DNA of 64,000 bases from Chimonanthus salicifolius. Lineage: Eukaryota; Streptophyta; Magnoliopsida; Laurales; Calycanthaceae. A program made the position numbers and the translations under genes. The DNA is taken from contig CM023535.1 of NCBI GenBank assembly GCA_013350335.1, positions 26,008,617-26,072,616 on the forward strand, written 5' to 3'. Of the stretch, positions 35,884-47,940 are shown in pieces. Below the pieces are notes generated by a model. That model searched no databases, was not told the origin of the DNA, and was given only the letters and a program-made list of their open reading frames with translations. Every line of letters begins with the position of its first letter. Position 1 is the first letter of the stretch.

Positions 35884-36800
35884 CACTTCTGAGCGGCGTT
35901 TGAGGGTCCCATGTAAGTCCTACTTGAACACACGTGTCAAAGCTGAAATTGAGAAAGTTAGACCTTACCTAAACGATAGGTCGCTGGGTGATGGATGGCT
36001 ATGGATGGTGGACTCATCCTGAGAGCAGACCAAGTCTGACAGATTGGTTTCAGGACGATGGGTCGCGCCAGCGTAAGTTCAAGTTGCGTATTTAAATCCC
36101 ATATTTGTGAATTTTAGGTCATTTTCATCTTCTTCCCCCTGCAGCAGTCCCTCTCTCTCCCCTACCAGTAAACCCTAGCACCCTTTACCTTCCCTCCATT
36201 GATTTTCACCCACTAAAGGCATTTGATTCGGATTCCCTATGCTTGGAGCACCCTTTTCACTGTTCCTTCTCCTTCAAAGGTAAGATTCATGATCCTTCTC
36301 TTTCCCTTTATTCTTAATTGATGAGATCTTGATGGGATATGTAGAGAATGGAGTATGTGTTGGCTTTTAGGCCTTATTTGAAGAGGAACCTGTTGATCTA
36401 AAAGTTAAATATGTCTCCCCTATGTCAGATTGTGGTGTCAAATCTGTGATTGAGTCCGATTGTGTCATATATTGTAATATTCATGACCGAGTTAGACTGA
36501 GTCGATATGCATCCAAGACTGCACTTTCTGGAAGACCGTCAAAGTCAAATCAAACATTGAAGTTCCGGAAGCAGCGAAAGTTGAAAGACAGCATATCAAA
36601 GTCAATTAGGTTTCATGAATGCCAACTGTGAAGGTATAACGGACCATATGATGAACCTAGAAAAAGTTTAGACACTATAGAAGACCATTTAGTATTTCTC
36701 TACGATCGATAGGATTCTACCCCTCTTTGGAGAGCTCCTTCTATCTACCAAATGTATTTTAATATAAGTAAAACTATTATAATATGGTAGAACTTTTCTG
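35884..36800 (+). other. Probable fragment of another gypsy LTR
   Basis: A TATTTAAAT box near 36090 is followed by a CT-rich leader and a CAAAGGTAAGATTC donor-like site. Later comes gataggattctaccc near 36706, which resembles the gtaggattccacct block in the LTR families of this window. An ORF at 36422-36631 (69 codons) has no recognised domain. I could not define ends. Confidence 0.35.
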
Positions 36801-37030
36801 AATGCCCAAAATCATCTCATTCTAATTTTCAGATCAAAAGACATGCACATTTTTGTGATCCATCGGTTCGACCCACAAGTCTTGTCGGTTTGACTAACAA
36901 AGCCCAAAACTCAAAGCAATATCCCCAGGCTTTGTCAGATCGACCGACACTGTGCATAGGTTCGACCGACAAAATACATAACTTGAGTCATGATCTCAGT
37001 TATGTGTTGGATCGACCGATACTGTACATC

Positions 37031-37329
37031 TAGGGGTCAAACTCAGGTCGGGTCGGGTTGAGAAGACACAAACCCGCATTAAATTCGGGTCGGTTGGATT
37101 GGGAAATTTACAAGTTAACCCGACCCGACCAGGGTAAAATTAGGCTAAAATGGGTGCAGAATGTGGGTCGAGTCAGAAATCAGATTGAGTCGGGTTAGAA
37201 TTCGGGTCGGGCCGAGTCGAGAATTTCGGGTCAATAATTTGGGTCAGTCGGGTTCTATAAATATTAACTCGGGTCAGGTTAGGTTGGGTTTTAAGAAACC
37301 TGACCTATCATGACCTGATTTCAGCCCTA
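37031..37329. mobile_element. hAT-like MITE rich in GGGTC
   Basis: TAGGGGTCAAACTCAGGTC at the left pairs with the reverse complement of the right end (TAGGGCTGAAATCAGGTC). Flanks TGTACATC (37023-37030) and TGTACACA (37330-37337) agree at 6 of 8 bases. The 299 bp interior is made of GGGTCGGGT variants in both orientations and has no ORF. Confidence 0.65.
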
Positions 37330-37520
37330 TGTACACATCGATTCGACCGACAAAACACAGTAACTTAATCTTGCTCTCTATTATTCGTGAGATCGACCAA
37401 CAATGTGTATCGGTCAAACCGGCATGTGACCATTGTGTTTCAAAATATAGCTTTTGTGCGTCGGTTCGACAGACAGGTTGCATCGATCGAACCAACACAT
37501 ATCCGTTGGGAATTTTTCTC

Positions 37521-37529
37521 TTTATAAAC
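37521..37529 (+). promoter_or_regulatory. TATA box of the SIRE-like LTR
   Basis: TTTATAAAC in TCTC-TTTATAAAC, placed as in the other LTRs of this type. Confidence 0.5.
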
Positions 37530-38426
37530 CAAGGCCATTTCTTGTGCAAAGGTTAGAGATTTATTGGAGAACTTTTCTAAGGAGAAAAACACTTGTCCCA
37601 AGTACTCTAAGAGCTTCACCAAACCACTGTAAGATCATCATAGCTCTTTTATCCCTCTCTAAATCACATTTGAAGCATTCATAGGCAAATCAATTGAGCA
37701 TCTAAGGCTCACATTGAATGTGATTAGAGATCTATCAAGGGTAAGCCCACACCTATAGGAAAAATTCTTCCTTTCCCTAGAAACCTCTTCTCCCACTCTT
37801 GGTCGTGCATCATTGGAACATCTACACTTCATCAAAGAGCCAAGCAAAGATGGGAACTTCAAGAACTTGCCATGGTCACTTCGACATCAAGCAGCGAGCG
37901 TTTTTTGGTAACATCAAAACTATTTTCTTTTATAACATTTAGATAGTTGTAAAGGGTTGGTGTAACCCTAGTGAAATCTAAGAAAGGCGTTTTCTTGGTG
38001 TTTGTAATTCTTGGTTCAATCTACACCCTTGAAGTAGATCAAAGGTTGTAAAGGTTTGATCTCTACTCGTGAAAGAGATCAAATGTTATAATAAGTTTCT
38101 TCTCCACCGTGAAGGAGAAGTTTAGTGAAATCCTCAAGTGGTGTACTTGAGGCATGGATGTAGGCAAGATTGTCGAACCACGAAAAAATCACTATGTCAA
38201 GATATTCCATCTCCTCTCATCTCTTCTCATTGTTGTGCTAGTGTATTATCCTCCATCATTATTGCACAAATTGGAGATTAATTGGATTTAGGCCTGTAAA
38301 CAGACCCAGGTCCGGCCCTCGGACCGTCCGGCTCAGATCCTCGAGTCCGTTTACAATCCGATCCTAGAGTCCGACAAGGACTCGTGGGCTGGATCTTAAG
38401 GTCCAATAATGCAAGCGGGCGGGTAT

Positions 38427-38448
38427 CGGACCGTTCGCGAACGGTCCG
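38427..38448. repeat. Perfect 22 bp palindrome in the hAT subterminal region
   Basis: Half-sites CGGACCGTTCG and CGAACGGTCCG abut without a spacer. Related half-sites recur near both ends of the element. Confidence 0.9.
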
Positions 38449-40240
38449 GCGGACTCATATAAAACATATTTTCAAATTAGGGCACACCGCATATCCGTTG
38501 TTTTCCCTTGCCATTCTTGCTGCTCTCTCGACTATACAATTCTCTCATTCGGTGGGTTCACTCTCTCTCTCACTCAATCTTCTCTCTCATTCTCTCAATC
38601 CTCTCCCTCAACCTTCTCTTCTCTACTGGATTTCACTCTCTCTCTCTCACTCAATCTTATCTCTCAGTCCTCTCAACCCTCTCCCTCAGCCCTCTATTCT
38701 CTATCCAGATTTGCAGCGGCCAACGCCATCGTCCTACGCCCCTTTGCTGCCTCCTAGGTCTCTTTTTGTCACCGCCCAACCCATCCCTCACAGGTAACCC
38801 TTTTTTCACTTAATTTATTTTATTTATTTGCTTTTATTGTTTGGGTTTCATCAATCATAGATGACCATGACCCTCTCTTGCTGGACGTGACTCTACATGC
38901 GTGTCTCCTCTATTTTAAGTTTTAATAGATTTAAAAATTAAGTGAAGATTTTGATGATTAGGATATATGATTCTCTTCTATGCAATTTTTGTGTGCAACC
39001 CCCATATTTGGGCACATCTAGAGTCTTAGAGAAGAGCAAACTTCTAGTCTCAAACAGAGCTTGAGAAAACAGAGCCTTTTCATGCATAATGATATAACGT
39101 TATGATGCAGATGCAACAATTGCACACAAGCATGAAGCCTTTGGTCAGAAAGTTTGGGATGAATCCTAGATTTTTCAGAACAAGTTTGACATTCATTTTA
39201 AATAATAGTCATATTTCATATCCAAATGACATGAACTGGATCCAATGCATGAGTTTTTTTTGTGTGTTTCTGTTGTTTTCTGTTAATACTTCTGCCTGCT
39301 TTTTTTTCTTGCACTGTTTGCCTTCAAACAACATGAAACATTAATTTTTTTTCTGCTATTGTTTGTAGTCTACACAATACTTGATTTTTATTTTTTTGTC
39401 TCTTTGCACTCATCCAACAGGGTGGTTTAATTTCCTGGATTATGTATATAGCAGTAAAATAATTTTCCTTCTTGTTTCTGCTTGCAGTAAAATCATAGAA
39501 TCCTCATTTTATCTAGGTTCATGCCTTCTGTGTGTAATAATATTAGTGAAGGAGTTATAAGTTGCTCGACCAGCACATAACCTGTCTTACCCTGGAACTC
39601 AGTTTCCACAAAGACAAGGTAGCTGGAGTTATGAGAAAATAGAAAACCTTGGTGATGCATATTTAAATCTTTGTGCATGTATTAAGTGAGGAGAATTCAA
39701 TGTAGAATGCTTTTCAGGGATAGGAGAACTTCTACCCATATCATTTTATCAGCAGAGGTATCAAATACCATCTACTCCCCAAGGAAGAGAAAGTTCAGTT
39801 TTTGTACACCCACTTTTTTCTAAAAATTAGATTCCAAGTAAGAGAAATTGCACTTCTTCAGGAGAAATCTCTTCGTTGCTCTACATTCAAGCAGTCTGAT
39901 TGATAATACATTTTTATTGCTGTCACCTTATATAAATGCATATTTATCCCTTATCTTTCACATTTAGCATGAAATCCATTGCTTTGGCTTTAAGAACATA
40001 AATATTACTTTGATATTGAAAATTGTGGTACACATAGAGACTCCTATACTAGACAACATATCTCATTATTGTTGACGTCTTTGAAGCTTATTTGGTCCTT
40101 TTTCCTATAATGAGCTCTAGTGGATGAAAATGTGGATTATGATTCATAAATTTGGGTGAATTTATTTTGATTTGGGCTAACTGTATTCTTAAATGAGATT
40201 ATAACTTAACATAAATGAAATTTACCTTTTCTGCAGTACA

Positions 40241-41525
40241 ATGACTAATCCTAATGAGAGGAATGATTTCAATGCGAGGAATGAGATAGATGCTACATAT
40301 AATGCTTCTCTACCCAAAAATGATGTACATAGGAAAAGGACTTCGAGTGTTTGGAATGATTTCCATTACGTGGAGATAAATGGAGTTGGGACTGCAATAT
40401 GCAATTGTTCGAAATCACTTACAGCTTCGAGTGCTAATGGAACTTTCCACTTGCGGCACCACTTAATTATTTTATTTTTTTATAAGAAATATGATCCAAC
40501 ACAATTGGGTGGCCATAATAAAAGATAGTGTGTCGATTCTGATTTTGAATTTGATCAATAACGTAGTATAGAGGATCTTGTAAGTATGATAATGTTGCAT
40601 GGGTATCATTTTTCAATTGTTGAACATCAAGGGTTTATACAGTATTCGAGGAACCTTCAACCCCAATTTCAGCTTTTCTCGAGTGTTTGCATTCTAACGT
40701 TTGGAACATTTGGATGCCAACTATAAAAAGAAAGTCGGAGAAATATCTTGAAGTGAGTGGGAGAATTCTGAAAAGATTTTTAAGCTTTTAGAACCATTTT
40801 ATATTACTACAAATTTTTTTTCTGGTTCTAATTATCTCACTTCAAATTTATTTTTCCTGGTGTTTATGATATTCGGTTATATCTATATGAACAATCAATT
40901 ATTGTAGAGGATATATTTGCCCCTATAGTGGATAAGTTGTTTGGAAAGTTTGAAAAGTATAGGGACATTTGGAGCCTGCTTCCGGTGATTGCACAATTCT
41001 TAGATCCTCAATATAAGATGAAATTGATGGAGTTCTATTATCTAAAATTTTTTGGGCCTGATGGTGCTGAGGATCAAATGGTTAAGATTCTATGTGATAT
41101 TAAAGCTCTTCATAAAGAGTATGAGACTCAATCGCCAATGCATAGTGCAAAAAGTCAATCGCCCATTTGTGGGAATTGCTTCATCGACATCACATGGAGC
41201 AAAAGTGGTGAAAAGATTTTTGAAGTTTCTTGCAGAAAGTTCAAGTTCTGTTCGCAAAACAGATCTTGATCTATATTTGGAGGAACCTGTCTTTCCGGAG
41301 TCTGAGGAATTTGATGTGCTCCAGTGGTGGAAAAGTGATGCTCGCAAGTACCCTATTCTTGCAATGATGGTCAGTGATATTCTAGCGATTCCAGTGTCGA
41401 CTGTTGCATTAAAATCTGCTTTTAGTGTTGGAGGTAGATTTCTTGACCAGTATCGCAGCTCTTTGTATCCAAAAATTGTTGAAGCGTTGGGGTGTGGCCA
41501 AAATTGGTTGTGGAATCTCATGTAA
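40241..41525 (+). pseudogene. hAT transposase (RICESLEEPER/Ac-type), frameshifted and internally deleted
   Basis: The enzyme cuts the TIRs and inserts the element elsewhere. The ATG at 40241 starts a BED zinc finger: SVWNDFHYVE, then CNCSKSLTASS, then GTFHLRHH (C-X-C near codon 48, H-X-H near codon 75). After a stop at 40526-40528 a further piece reads SMIMLHGYHFSIVEHQGF (40585-40640). The catalytic RNase H-like core is largely missing. 40815-41150 encodes the segment before the C terminus (PGVYDIRLYLYEQ, then FGKFEKYRDIW, LDPQYKMK). A frame change leads into the dimerisation domain: LDLYLEEPVF, FDVLQWWK, YPILAMM, FSVGGRFLDQYRSSL. The usual FSTGGR is FSVGGR here. Stops, shifts and the lost core make it a pseudogene. 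Confidence 0.9.
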
Positions 41526-43815
41526 GGTATTTTTAATGCTCATTAAAATTTGTTGCCTTGCTTTCAATTTATTTGATTGAAGTGTGTAACTGTATCTATA
41601 TTTTTTATTTTTAATTAAGTGGAAAGAGTTTGAGCTCGCTTGAAGCTGGGCTTAGTAATATAAATTTGGGTTCTACGTATATTGATGAGTGGTAATCCTT
41701 TATGTTTTAAATAAAATTTACCGACCAATGTCATTTAATTTTATGGCTTTTCTTAATTTTGACTTACACGATCTTTTTTGCTAATATAGTGTTGTGGATG
41801 ACATGGATGCTTCAACTTTTCCAGCTCAACAATAATATTTGTGATGTTTTATTCTGATTTTGTTTAACTCTATTTTCTTAACAATGATTATCCAATGTTT
41901 GAACTCCTCCCTAACATGATTGTTTGCTTATTTTATGGATTGTAGGATTTTGATTATTTTATGACCAAACAATTCTTCTCATGTGAAACTGTCATGGAAT
42001 TTGGGGCACTTCTCACACGTAAGTGCCTCTTCTCATGCTGGTAATGATGATTGTTCAATAACACCATCTTAGATCATATAGCAAATATAATAGTATACAT
42101 CAAAATAGATGTTAACTCTATTCTCTTTAACATCTGTCTCTTGTTTCTTTTGAAATTAGTTTTGAATTTAAATCATAATTCATTTCAATACAAAGTTGAG
42201 TTACTTTTGTAATCCTAACTGTATTCTTAAATGAGATTTTCGAACTTAACATACATGGAATTCGTAGTACTATCACTAGAGAAAACTATTCAGTCCCATT
42301 TGAATTGCTACGCCTTGTACTAAATGAGCTCTCTTGTACATGTAACTCATATATAGATGTATTCTGCAGTTGGGCACTTCATTCTCTGAAGGATAGATGA
42401 CAGCACACACATCCAAGTTGGAACTCTGCTGACCCTTGTGATTCACAGTGGGATGGGGTTACCTGTAACAATTCCAGGGTGACCTCATTGTTAGTCTTAG
42501 TTTTGTTGGTCTACAATCATTTATTCAATGTGTCTTTTTCTTGGCTTAACTTTTTCCCATCTTAAGTAAAGGATCCATTCCATGTTTTAGGCGATTGTCG
42601 AATATGGGTCTCAAAGGTACTCTGAGTGGTGACATTGGTCAACTCGATAAATTCTTGCCTTGTGAGTTTTATGTCCTCCATACTTGTATATTTGCAATGA
42701 GCTCGTGTATAACTTTTGGTCGTAGTTGCTTCAATAATTTTAAATTAGCAACAATAGGCAAAAAATTAGTGAACCCAATGCCTTGACAAGCAAAAAAAAT
42801 ATGTGTAAAATGAGAAGGGCATCTATAGATATGGACTATTTCACATTTGCAAGTGTTTTAAGAGACATTGGACTCCTTTCTGCTCTGGCCAAAGGTAAGC
42901 AAACCCATGCTCTTGCAGAAAGTTAGGCCCTTTGCCATCGAATGTTTGTCCATTTCCTATTTTAGTTTTACCTGTCGTATTGTCTTCTTAACTCACTATT
43001 TTGTGACATTAGGTTAATGGATCAAGACTAGGACTTCCACGAAGTGATGCACCAACAAAAGGCAGAAAAGAGACAAATTACATTTTCTTATTTAATATTG
43101 TTTTGTATCAAGGTAATAAGCCCAATTTTAATTTTTTATTTTTAGGTCTAGTATAGCCCTTTTTTAGATTTTTTACCTTTATTTGATGTTAAGTGATGTA
43201 TCAGTTTTAGAGTTCACTAAGTGTGATATATGTAAAATATTATATTATAGTTGAAATGATAAATCCTAGACTTATAATGAGTGTAGTAAGGTTTTGAATG
43301 AAAAGATTTAGTTTTAAAATATACATTAGGCTTATAAAATAAACATTTAGAGTATTGGGTCTGATACTATATAATTTTAGGTTAAAAACTGAATATTGAG
43401 CTCAAATTTGAGATTGATATTGGGTCTGGTAGTAACATTTTGATATTGGACCTAAATGGTAGACAAACGGATCTTAAAAGAGGTGTAAAATAGACAATTG
43501 GACCCTAAATGGGCCAGTGGCAGGCCATTTTACAGTACTCAACACTGTCCGATCCTAAAGTGGCCATGGACGGTCCGATAACATCGGGCCAGGCCGGATC
43601 ATGTGCTTTTCAGATCAGGCCGTGGACGGTCCGATAATACTATTGGGACGGGATGGATCCAGGTTCGTTTACACCCCTAATTGGATTAATTTTTTAACAC
43701 TAATTAATTAATTGACTCACATTTTAAAGAATCTCAAAATTTCCTAGTCCTATTAACACCATCACTCACCCCCCCCCCCCCCCCCCCCCCCAGGGACTAT
43801 TCCTGACATCGGGCT

Positions 43816-45509
43816 TGCTCACCTAACAAAACCCATGAAAGTAAATTGGGGATTTGATATGGAACTTTATTTGGGTGTAAATCGGTATTGAAATTGGATT
43901 TTGAACCATAGGAAGGAAAGTAAATTGGGGAAAAAGGGTACATAATTGATTTTGGAGGTGATTCATGAGAGAAGATTGGGGATTTCCCTTTAATTGAAGG
44001 GATTAATCCAAATTAGGGATAAATCTTGGGTCTAATTTGGGGGTTTTGCTTATATGCTTTATTTAGGCTTAATCCATGAACTAATAGTGGTATATTATGT
44101 TCTTTTAGCATGATTAGAGCCTTTGAACTCCGAACCCGTCGAGGTACAACCCGACGATCAACCTAGAACAGCGTAACTTTCGAGGTGAGGAATTGTTATA
44201 CACCTTTTATGGATGTTTATACTGATATGTTAAATTAAGGAATTTCTTGAGTTGTTGATAAACTTTATTGCATGATAAATACATTGATATCCCATATGAG
44301 ATGCATGAACTATTATGAAATCCCTAATCTGTGATATGTAGCATGTTTATGGCATTGTTATTGTGATGGACAATATGTAATGATGATTTGAGACCCTTAA
44401 GTATTGTGAAAAATATCGTTCTTGGGATATTATCGGCAATTGTTAATAATGGATATTTTCAAATTCTCGAGTTTTATCGAACATTTAATGAGAAAATCTC
44501 ATTGAAAATATAAATATTTAAAAAATAATAAAAATAATTTTTATAAATATATAATTCTCATCTATCATTCTTGAGTAAAAAAATCATACAATTCAACATA
44601 AGTTCATTGTTAAATATCATATCAATGTCATCCAACCACCAAGAAAACTTAATTTGAACTACATACTTTATATTATATAATATATAACATACATATTCTT
44701 TACTTTTTATATTATACAAATATATACTTAAATATTATATAAAATAATTGATATAGGTCTAAACATAGAAAAAATAGAAAAAGGTAAAAGGATGAAAGAT
44801 TTTGTAAATATTTTATTAATTTAAAATATTTTATAAAAATTATATAAAACATGCAAATATATTAAACTTATATAATAATTTAGCCAAATATTTGGACTCC
44901 TAATTTTTCAGGTGGAATATATTATACCTATACACTTCCATTCTTGAGTTTTTGACATATCTACTTTTTTATGACTAAATTTTTAATTGTATTTTTCAAG
45001 AAAAAATCAAATTATATACAAATAATTTCTTTTTATATTTTTGTTGTTCGTCAAATTCTTAACTATAATCTTGGATACGACCGGAGGAGTAGAGCCACAT
45101 TTTCTTACCCAACTAACTAGTTTAACCAATTCAATATGAACTTAATAAATTAGAATTTAATTTTTTTAGAATAACTAAAATTAGATGTATAATAATTTGA
45201 AATTATTTAATAAATGAGTTGAATTTAAACTGAAAAATTAAAATAATTTAACGAAAACTCTAATTTAGGTATGTTTTAAAAAACTCTAATTTAAGTTATT
45301 CAATATGTTAGCTTCTATTTAAAAAAGAAAACTCTAATTTCATTTGATTTAATATTTTCTAAAAACTAAATTCATCAACATGCGCATGGCCTAATGGGAA
45401 AGTTGAAGATGAATTCATTCATTTGTTCGTGATGGGACTAATGGGCTTAGGGCGTGCGGATGTAGAGGAGTGAGATAAAAAATTTACGGTAAAAATGTGT
45501 TTTCTAATG
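43816..45509. other. Probable LTR fragment followed by AT-rich spacer
   Basis: 44100-44190 has the ccgtcgaggtacaacccgacg...cgaggtgagg pattern seen at the R/U5 start of many gypsy LTRs. It may be the left part of the LTR whose tail is 54294-55091. 44415-45400 is very AT-rich with no ORF worth naming. Confidence 0.35.
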
Positions 45510-47689
45510 CTACAGTGCCGCCACTCTGCCAAACTACAGTTCTCTTTGTCTTCTCCTTCCTCCCGATGGGCGGCTTTCTTCTTCTTCTTCTTCCTCCGAC
45601 GTTGGTAAGCTTCTCCTCCTTCTCTTTCCCTCTCTCTCTCTCTCGGTTTTCTCCTTCTTCCCCTTCTCTACCTCGACTGGTTCCCCCTTATTTTTCCCCC
45701 TATTTTCTCTTCCCTTTTCTTCGATTTTTTTCGGGATTTCTCCCAATTTTCCCCTATTCTTCCCTTCCCTTTCTCGATTTCTCTGCAGCTCGATTTTCCC
45801 TTTTTCTTTCTTCTTCCTTTCCTTCTTTTCCCTGATTTTCCTTGTTTTTCCCTTCTTTTCCCTCTTTTCCCCTTTTCCTAGATTTTTCCTGATTTTTCTC
45901 CCCTTCCCTCCTACTCAACCGAGTTACTGAGTCGCTTGTCTGAGTACCGAGTCGACTCAGTCGGGATTTCTTTCTTTCTGAGTCAACCCGACCCAGGCTT
46001 GGTCTGGCCCGACCTGGCCCAGACCCAACCCGACCCAGGCTTGGTCTGGCCTGACCTGGCCCAGACCGACCCGACCCAGACCCGGTTTGGCCCAACCAGG
46101 CCCAGACCTGGTCCGGCCCACGTCTGGCAGGCCCAATCCACCTTGGCCCAGTTTCCAGACCCGACCCTTTTCAAAGTCCGTTTTCAAACGCGGCCCACTT
46201 TTCAGACCTGGCCTAGTTCAGCTCGTTTTCTCCTCGGCCTCCTTTTGAACCGTTTTGTCTTAATTACTCATCCGTTCTTCCTTGTTTCTACAAATTGAAC
46301 TCCCTTCAACCCAACAAGTCGTTTACTCGCTTTGGACTTTCGACTCCACAACGCGGTGATGGGACTTATCACCGTTTTAGCATGCATTCGCATCCTTAAC
46401 CTATAACCTTGGACATCGAGTGAGTTGAATGGGACTCTTTCGTTTATTAAGTCACTCGGTAAGGGAACCATTGAAATGAATATGTGGCAAGGGATCCGTT
46501 CGGGTTCACCCATGTCAACTGTATGCGATTAATGGAAAATTCTGATTGAATGAATGGTTATTGATTGCTTGAAAGTTGTTGAAAATACGTTTGTGTTTAA
46601 TCATAACACATATATGATTTTATGATGAATGAGACAAGTGTAGATGGACATTAAAAACAATAGTTGGAAGATGTTGTGATGCATTACGTGTTTACCCATA
46701 AGATGCAAATGTAATCGCATGTTGGATATAGAGTATGAGTCTAAGCACTGCTATGTGTCGTTGACCGCATGATGAGGCATGTTGTTGATATTAATGTCAT
46801 GTTAGAACATGTTTGTGTTGTCATACATGATCATGATACCATGTGCATGCATGGGAGGTTTTGTTTATCTGTGTATATTCATGATGATGAGATGAGTTTG
46901 GTGGTTGGGAGGACTTCCCCGTTACATTCCGGTGGTCGAGACCCCCATAGGGGATGTGGGTCTCCTCATTGTGTTCCGGCGGTCGAGGTGCCTGCCCTAG
47001 AGTTTGGTTCCCTCGGGCATAGTCGAGGTGGTTTCCAACATGACTCGTGTGGGTGAGGCAGTTGTGTATTCTTTAGTCTCCCGATGATACTGGTAGGGAG
47101 ACCGGGGTTCGTTGGGGGACTTGATGTGGACTATGGAGATGATTTCTTGGATTTGGTTAATGGAATATCGGTTAATAGAATAGTTGAGTATCGTAGGCAT
47201 GGATGTTTTATTCACTTGTGATATTGACTGCCCCTTTCATATGTGATCTATAACTACCTTGTTAATATGTGATATGTTCTTTTGCTGGGCTGTTTTGCTC
47301 ACCCTTTACCTTTCAGATGCCTCGATCGCGGAGGGCCCAGGCGGGCCCCTTGAACAAGTACCTGGAGAGGAGTAGTAGAGAATAGAAGCCTATGTTTGTG
47401 ATATATTTGATATTTGAGAAATTTAGTCACATGTACTCAATCATATGTTTGTTTGGATGACTGTATAACCACTTGATTAGTTTACATTTGTGGTTCATTG
47501 TGTTTATTATAGTTTTGAAATTATGGGCTGTTGGACGGGAAGTAGTTATCCCGTTTTGAAAAAAAAAATTGCTGCTACTCTTGTACCCGATATCTGTCTT
47601 TTGTGACTACTCTTGTACCCGATATCTGTCTTTTGTGACTTCTGAGGTTTTTCGGAGATAACGCGCCAGTAACAGGATGGGGCGTTACA
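45510..47689 (+). repeat. 5' LTR of the Tekay-like element, 5'-truncated
   Basis: Aligns with 52169-54293 from the CAGTGCC region onward and ends GGGGCGTTACA. The first 335 bp present in the 3' LTR (51835-52169) are absent here. Confidence 0.88.
45976..46125. repeat. GACCC/GGCCC tandem array in the 5' LTR
   Basis: A unit of about 45 bp (acccgacccaggcttggtctggcc-gacctggcccag) is repeated twice, then decays into shorter GACCC/GGCCC units. The counterpart in the 3' LTR is 52649-52780. Confidence 0.85.
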
Positions 47690-47691
47690 GT

Positions 47692-47703
47692 TGGTATCAG
47701 AGC
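47692..47703 (+). promoter_or_regulatory. Primer-binding site, initiator-Met tRNA
   Basis: TGGTATCAGAGC, two bases after the 5' LTR end, an exact match to the usual plant site. Confidence 0.93.
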
Positions 47704-47940
47704 ACGGTTCAACTCTCAGACTGTGCATGGGTTAGAGATGGACGAGATGACAACTAGAGATTAGGTTCATCCCCTGTGTGGTAGGGTAGATGGAATGGGT
47801 TCTTGGGTAACGCGTAAATATTCTAGGTTTGTGTGATGTACCTAGTACGCATCCCTTGAGATAGTATGTTTGAGATATGTACTATTTTGGATTTCCGCAT
47901 GTTAAGGTGTCTGACCTTCAGTATCTTTATGAAACAGGCA

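Larger units (their letters stand above)
38289..43679 (+). mobile_element. Complete hAT transposon, decayed transposase
   Basis: Terminal inverted repeats TAGGCCTGTAAACAGACC (left) and TAGGGGTGTAAACGAACC (right, read inward) agree at 14 of 18 bases. The 8 bp TSD ATTGGATT is perfect (38281-38288 and 43680-43687). 8 bp duplications are the rule for hAT. Subterminal regions carry repeated GGACGGTCCG-type motifs (38320, 38427-38448, 43568, 43624), likely transposase sites. The transposase fragments at 40241-41525 lie in plus orientation. CT-rich sequence at 38540-38700 may be a leader. Confidence 0.93.
36801..43815 (+). mobile_element. SIRE-like LTR interrupted by a MITE and a hAT transposon
   Basis: The left part has repeated CGACCGAC/GTCGGTTCGA motifs (36860-37500), a TATA box (37521-37529) and a R/U5-like segment with ...tggatgtaggcaagattgtcgaacca near 38153. 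That segment resembles ggatgtaggttggctaaccgaacca near 23344. After the hAT element it resumes with aattaattaattgactcac and a C23 tract (43769-43791), as in the other SIRE-like LTRs. The outer ends are not resolved. Confidence 0.6.

Noticed and set aside
36422..36631. 69-codon basic ORF
   Set aside because: No domain and surrounded by LTR-like sequence; kept only as part of the unresolved fragment.
38384..38797. 137-codon Ser/Leu-rich ORF
   Set aside because: CT-rich leader of the hAT element, no domain; 5' UTR-like.
41090..41521. 143-codon minus ORF
   Set aside because: Antisense of the hAT dimerisation region, which has clear family motifs on the plus strand.
45497..45835. 112-codon Ser/Phe/Pro ORF and its copy at 52014-52671
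   Set aside because: CT-rich LTR leader; low-complexity translation.
46769..47056. 95-codon ORF repeated almost exactly at 53401-53688, looking like a conserved gene pair
   Set aside because: Both lie at the same place in the two LTRs of the Tekay-like element; repetition is due to the LTRs, and there is no domain.
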